A DNA stretch of 28,492 bases from JANQPA01 sp964628385 (GTDB lineage Bacteria; Bacteroidota; Bacteroidia; Chitinophagales; Saprospiraceae). A program made the position numbers and the translations under genes. The stretch lies in the NCBI GenBank assembly GCA_964628385.1, contig CAZVOD010000056.1:1-28492 (forward strand), written 5' to 3'. Position 1 is the stretch's first letter; each line of letters starts with the position of its first letter. Positions 27,251 to 28,492 of the stretch are shown here, piece after piece. The notes beneath the pieces are model-generated. The model searched no databases, was not told the origin of the DNA, and saw only the letters and a program-made list of their open reading frames with translations.

Positions 27251-27853
27251 ATGAAAAATTTATTATTTTTTAGCTTCATTGCCGTATTGGCATTTATGGG
27301 ATTATCTTTTACTGACACAGCAGTAGAAACTTACAACGTTGATACGGAAGCCAGTAAGATCGAGTGGAGAGCTCGTAAGGTTACTGGTAAGCACAACGGA
27401 GAGGTTATGCTGAAAGGTGGCTCTTTACAATTTGAAGGAGATAAGCTAGTAGGTGGTAGTTTTGAAATTGACATGACTTCCATTACTGTTTTGGACTTAC
27501 AACCAGGAAAGGGGAAAGAAAAGTTGGAAAGCCATCTGAAGGATGCTGATTTCTTTAATGCTGGTGAATACGAGACTGCCAAGTTCGTTATTACAGAAAT
27601 ATTCCCGGTTGATACTAAAGGATTGTACAAGATCAAAGGAGATTTGACAATCAAGGGTAACACCAATGAAGAGAAGTTTTTGACCACTGTTACCAAAGAT
27701 GGATCAAAGATAATAGGAAAAGCTAAAGAAGTAGAGGTGGATCGTTCTGAGTATGATGTACGCTATGGTTCAGGTTCTTTTTTCCAAAATCTTGGCGACA
27801 AGACTATCTACGATGAATTTCAGCTTGATATTACATTGGTAGCAAGTAAGTAA
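27251..27853 (+). CDS. Secreted YceI family protein
   Basis: Exported protein of 200 residues with a lipocalin-like beta-barrel of the YceI family, whose members bind polyisoprenoids or similar amphipathic ligands. The signal peptide covers about residues 1-21 (LLFFSFIAVLAFMGLSF core). The mature part starts with the typical YNVDTEASKIEWRARKVTGKHNG and continues with FEIDMTSITV, LKDADFFNAGEYETAKF and ITEI, all standard YceI motifs. A YDVRYGSGSFF motif lies near the C-terminus. The ATG follows an A-rich stretch. A strong hairpin terminator lies 62 bases after the stop, so it is probably monocistronic. Confidence 0.95.
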   Translation: MKNLLFFSFIAVLAFMGLSFTDTAVETYNVDTEASKIEWRARKVTGKHNGEVMLKGGSLQFEGDKLVGGSFEIDMTSITVLDLQPGKGKEKLESHLKDADFFNAGEYETAKFVITEIFPVDTKGLYKIKGDLTIKGNTNEEKFLTTVTKDGSKIIGKAKEVEVDRSEYDVRYGSGSFFQNLGDKTIYDEFQLDITLVASK

Positions 27854-27915
27854 TTCCGATTATCCGGAACAGATATCTGATAGGATCAAATTTTATCATT
27901 ACTTTTTTATCCAAA

Positions 27916-27954
27916 ACGCACTATTGAGTATAGTTTCTGTATTCAATAGTGCGT
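27916..27954. terminator. Strong hairpin terminator after yceI-like gene
   Basis: ACGCACTATTGA (27916-27927) and TCAATAGTGCGT (27943-27954) pair perfectly over 12 bp. Six further pairs inside (two G-U) leave a TTT loop, for 18 bp in all. A T-rich stretch follows on the plus strand (CTATTTTAGATTTTCC), and a T6 run on the other side (27903-27908) gives A-rich flanks. It ends the YceI transcript and may work in both directions. Confidence 0.8.
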
Positions 27955-27997
27955 CTATTTTAGATTTTCCTTTCTTTTATTTTATAGGTAAATCATT

Positions 27998-28016
27998 GGA
28001 ACGGTTCCGTTAACGG
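27998..28016. repeat. Two overlapping short palindromes
   Basis: GGAACGGTTCC (27998-28008) and CCGTTAACGG (28007-28016) are both perfect palindromes and share two bases. The stretch is GC-richer than its surroundings. It could be a binding site for a dimeric regulator, but no regulator is known here. Confidence 0.3.
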
Positions 28017-28100
28017 CACTATGCCTCTTAACAAAATTCATATATGACGTTTTCTAATGCTTTCCTGCCGTTTACCTCATAATTATACTTTTTCGCTATA

Positions 28101-28346
28101 TTATGTCTGGAAGTTTTGAAAAATAGAATAAAAAAAATTATTTTTGACATCGTCTATGTAAGAAAGCAGGTATTTTACTATGATTCTATACAAAGGCACT
28201 TCTATAAAATTTTCGCTGAATATAAGACGACTGTGATGACCTAAGTTTTGTTGGTATGAATTTTTGAAGTATTGATTAATATTTTTCTCTTCGCCAGCAA
28301 TTAAATCGAAGCATTCAAAAATGGCATTAATAATGCATTTATTCAT
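28101..28346 (-). CDS. Doubtful small ORF, 81 residues
   Basis: This ORF encodes a mixed helical-looking peptide with no recognised motif, signal peptide or membrane segment. It lies in very AT-rich sequence, antisense to the predicted leader of the gene at 28384 and across its candidate promoter. An 81-codon ORF of this composition could be chance. Confidence 0.2.
   Translation of the reverse strand: MNKCIINAIFECFDLIAGEEKNINQYFKNSYQQNLGHHSRLIFSENFIEVPLYRIIVKYLLSYIDDVKNNFFYSIFQNFQT
28115..28146 (+). promoter_or_regulatory. Well-spaced Bacteroidota promoter (TTTG-N20-TATTTTTG)
   Basis: TTTG at 28115-28118 and TATTTTTG at 28139-28146 match both consensus boxes exactly, with a 20-base spacer. 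It is the best promoter match in the window. The predicted start near 28153 leaves about 230 bases of leader before the ATG at 28384. Confidence 0.5.
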
Positions 28347-28383
28347 AATCTTATTTAATAATTAAATTTTTAATCGTAATCTT

Positions 28384-28492
28384 ATGAGAATGGCGAATTT
28401 TACTTTCGTACAATCCTTAAGCTCCATCAAAATGCTGGTTCTCGCATTTTTGTTGGTAAGCTTTACAGGCCTACAGGCCCAAGATCCGGATC
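28384..28492 (+). CDS. Exported protein, N-terminus only (cut by window end)
   Basis: The open frame from the ATG runs 36 codons to the window edge. It encodes a signal peptide: a polar start with Arg and Lys, the hydrophobic core MLVLAFLLVSFTG, and a probable signal peptidase I site after LQAQ, followed by DPD. A second Met at residue 3 and another at 17 are alternative starts; the latter would give a shorter but still workable signal. The mature protein is outside the window, so its function cannot be told. Confidence 0.75.
   Translation, partial: MRMANFTFVQSLSSIKMLVLAFLLVSFTGLQAQDPD

Larger units (their letters stand above)
27955..28383. other. AT-rich intergenic region before the last gene
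   Basis: About 430 bases lie between the YceI terminator and the last start codon. They hold the overlapping palindromes at 27998-28016, a well-spaced promoter at 28115-28146 and a doubtful minus-strand ORF (28101-28346). Base composition is strongly AT-rich compared with the coding regions. Confidence 0.6.

Overview
The window is a stretch of chromosome from a Bacteroidota bacterium, most likely of the Saprospiria (Lewinella/Haliscomenobacter-like) group; the exact lineage is inference. The evidence is: two proteins with type IX secretion (T9SS) C-terminal sorting domains, a giant SprB-repeat adhesin, start codons preceded by A-rich sequence instead of Shine-Dalgarno motifs, and several promoter-like TAnnTTTG hexamer/octamer boxes of the Bacteroidota type. 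No phage, integrase, transposase, CRISPR array or rRNA is visible.

Layout. The left edge holds the 5' two-thirds of a tRNA-Glu (minus strand). Next come the glycolytic genes gap and pgk (plus strand), separated by a strong hairpin terminator, so they are probably not a simple operon. From 2868 to 9176 (minus) lies a 2102-residue secreted protein with 21 SprB-type modules, an SdrD-B-like domain, a PKD-like domain and a T9SS tail. A divergent 338-bp region separates it from a secreted lysyl-endopeptidase-like serine protease with a dockerin-like tail (plus). A convergent 801-residue propeller protein with a T9SS tail follows (minus).

A minus-strand cluster miaA - MFS transporter - YdiI/MenI-like thioesterase comes next; miaA and the MFS gene overlap by 4 bp. 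Then a plus-strand set: PlsC-like acyltransferase, a secreted 1035-residue BNR/VPS10-type propeller protein, and a class-V aminotransferase of the cysteine-desulfurase-like family. The last part has rmuC, a membrane protein with a probable Effector-Associated Domain 11, and proC on the minus strand, then a secreted YceI protein on the plus strand. The window ends in the signal peptide of another exported protein.

How the genes relate. Most of the window is housekeeping (glycolysis, tRNA modification, proline synthesis, phospholipid acylation) mixed with the exported-protein repertoire typical of this group. The points most worth following are: (1) a three-module higher-order repeat inside the SprB-type adhesin; (2) the single-pass membrane protein that joins an EAD11-like adaptor domain to a TolB/FlgO-like domain and a TPR-like region; (3) a 165-bp near-perfect palindromic element upstream of it; (4) a MiaA with an unexplained 105-residue C-terminal extension; and (5) a well-spaced promoter giving a long leader in front of the final gene.
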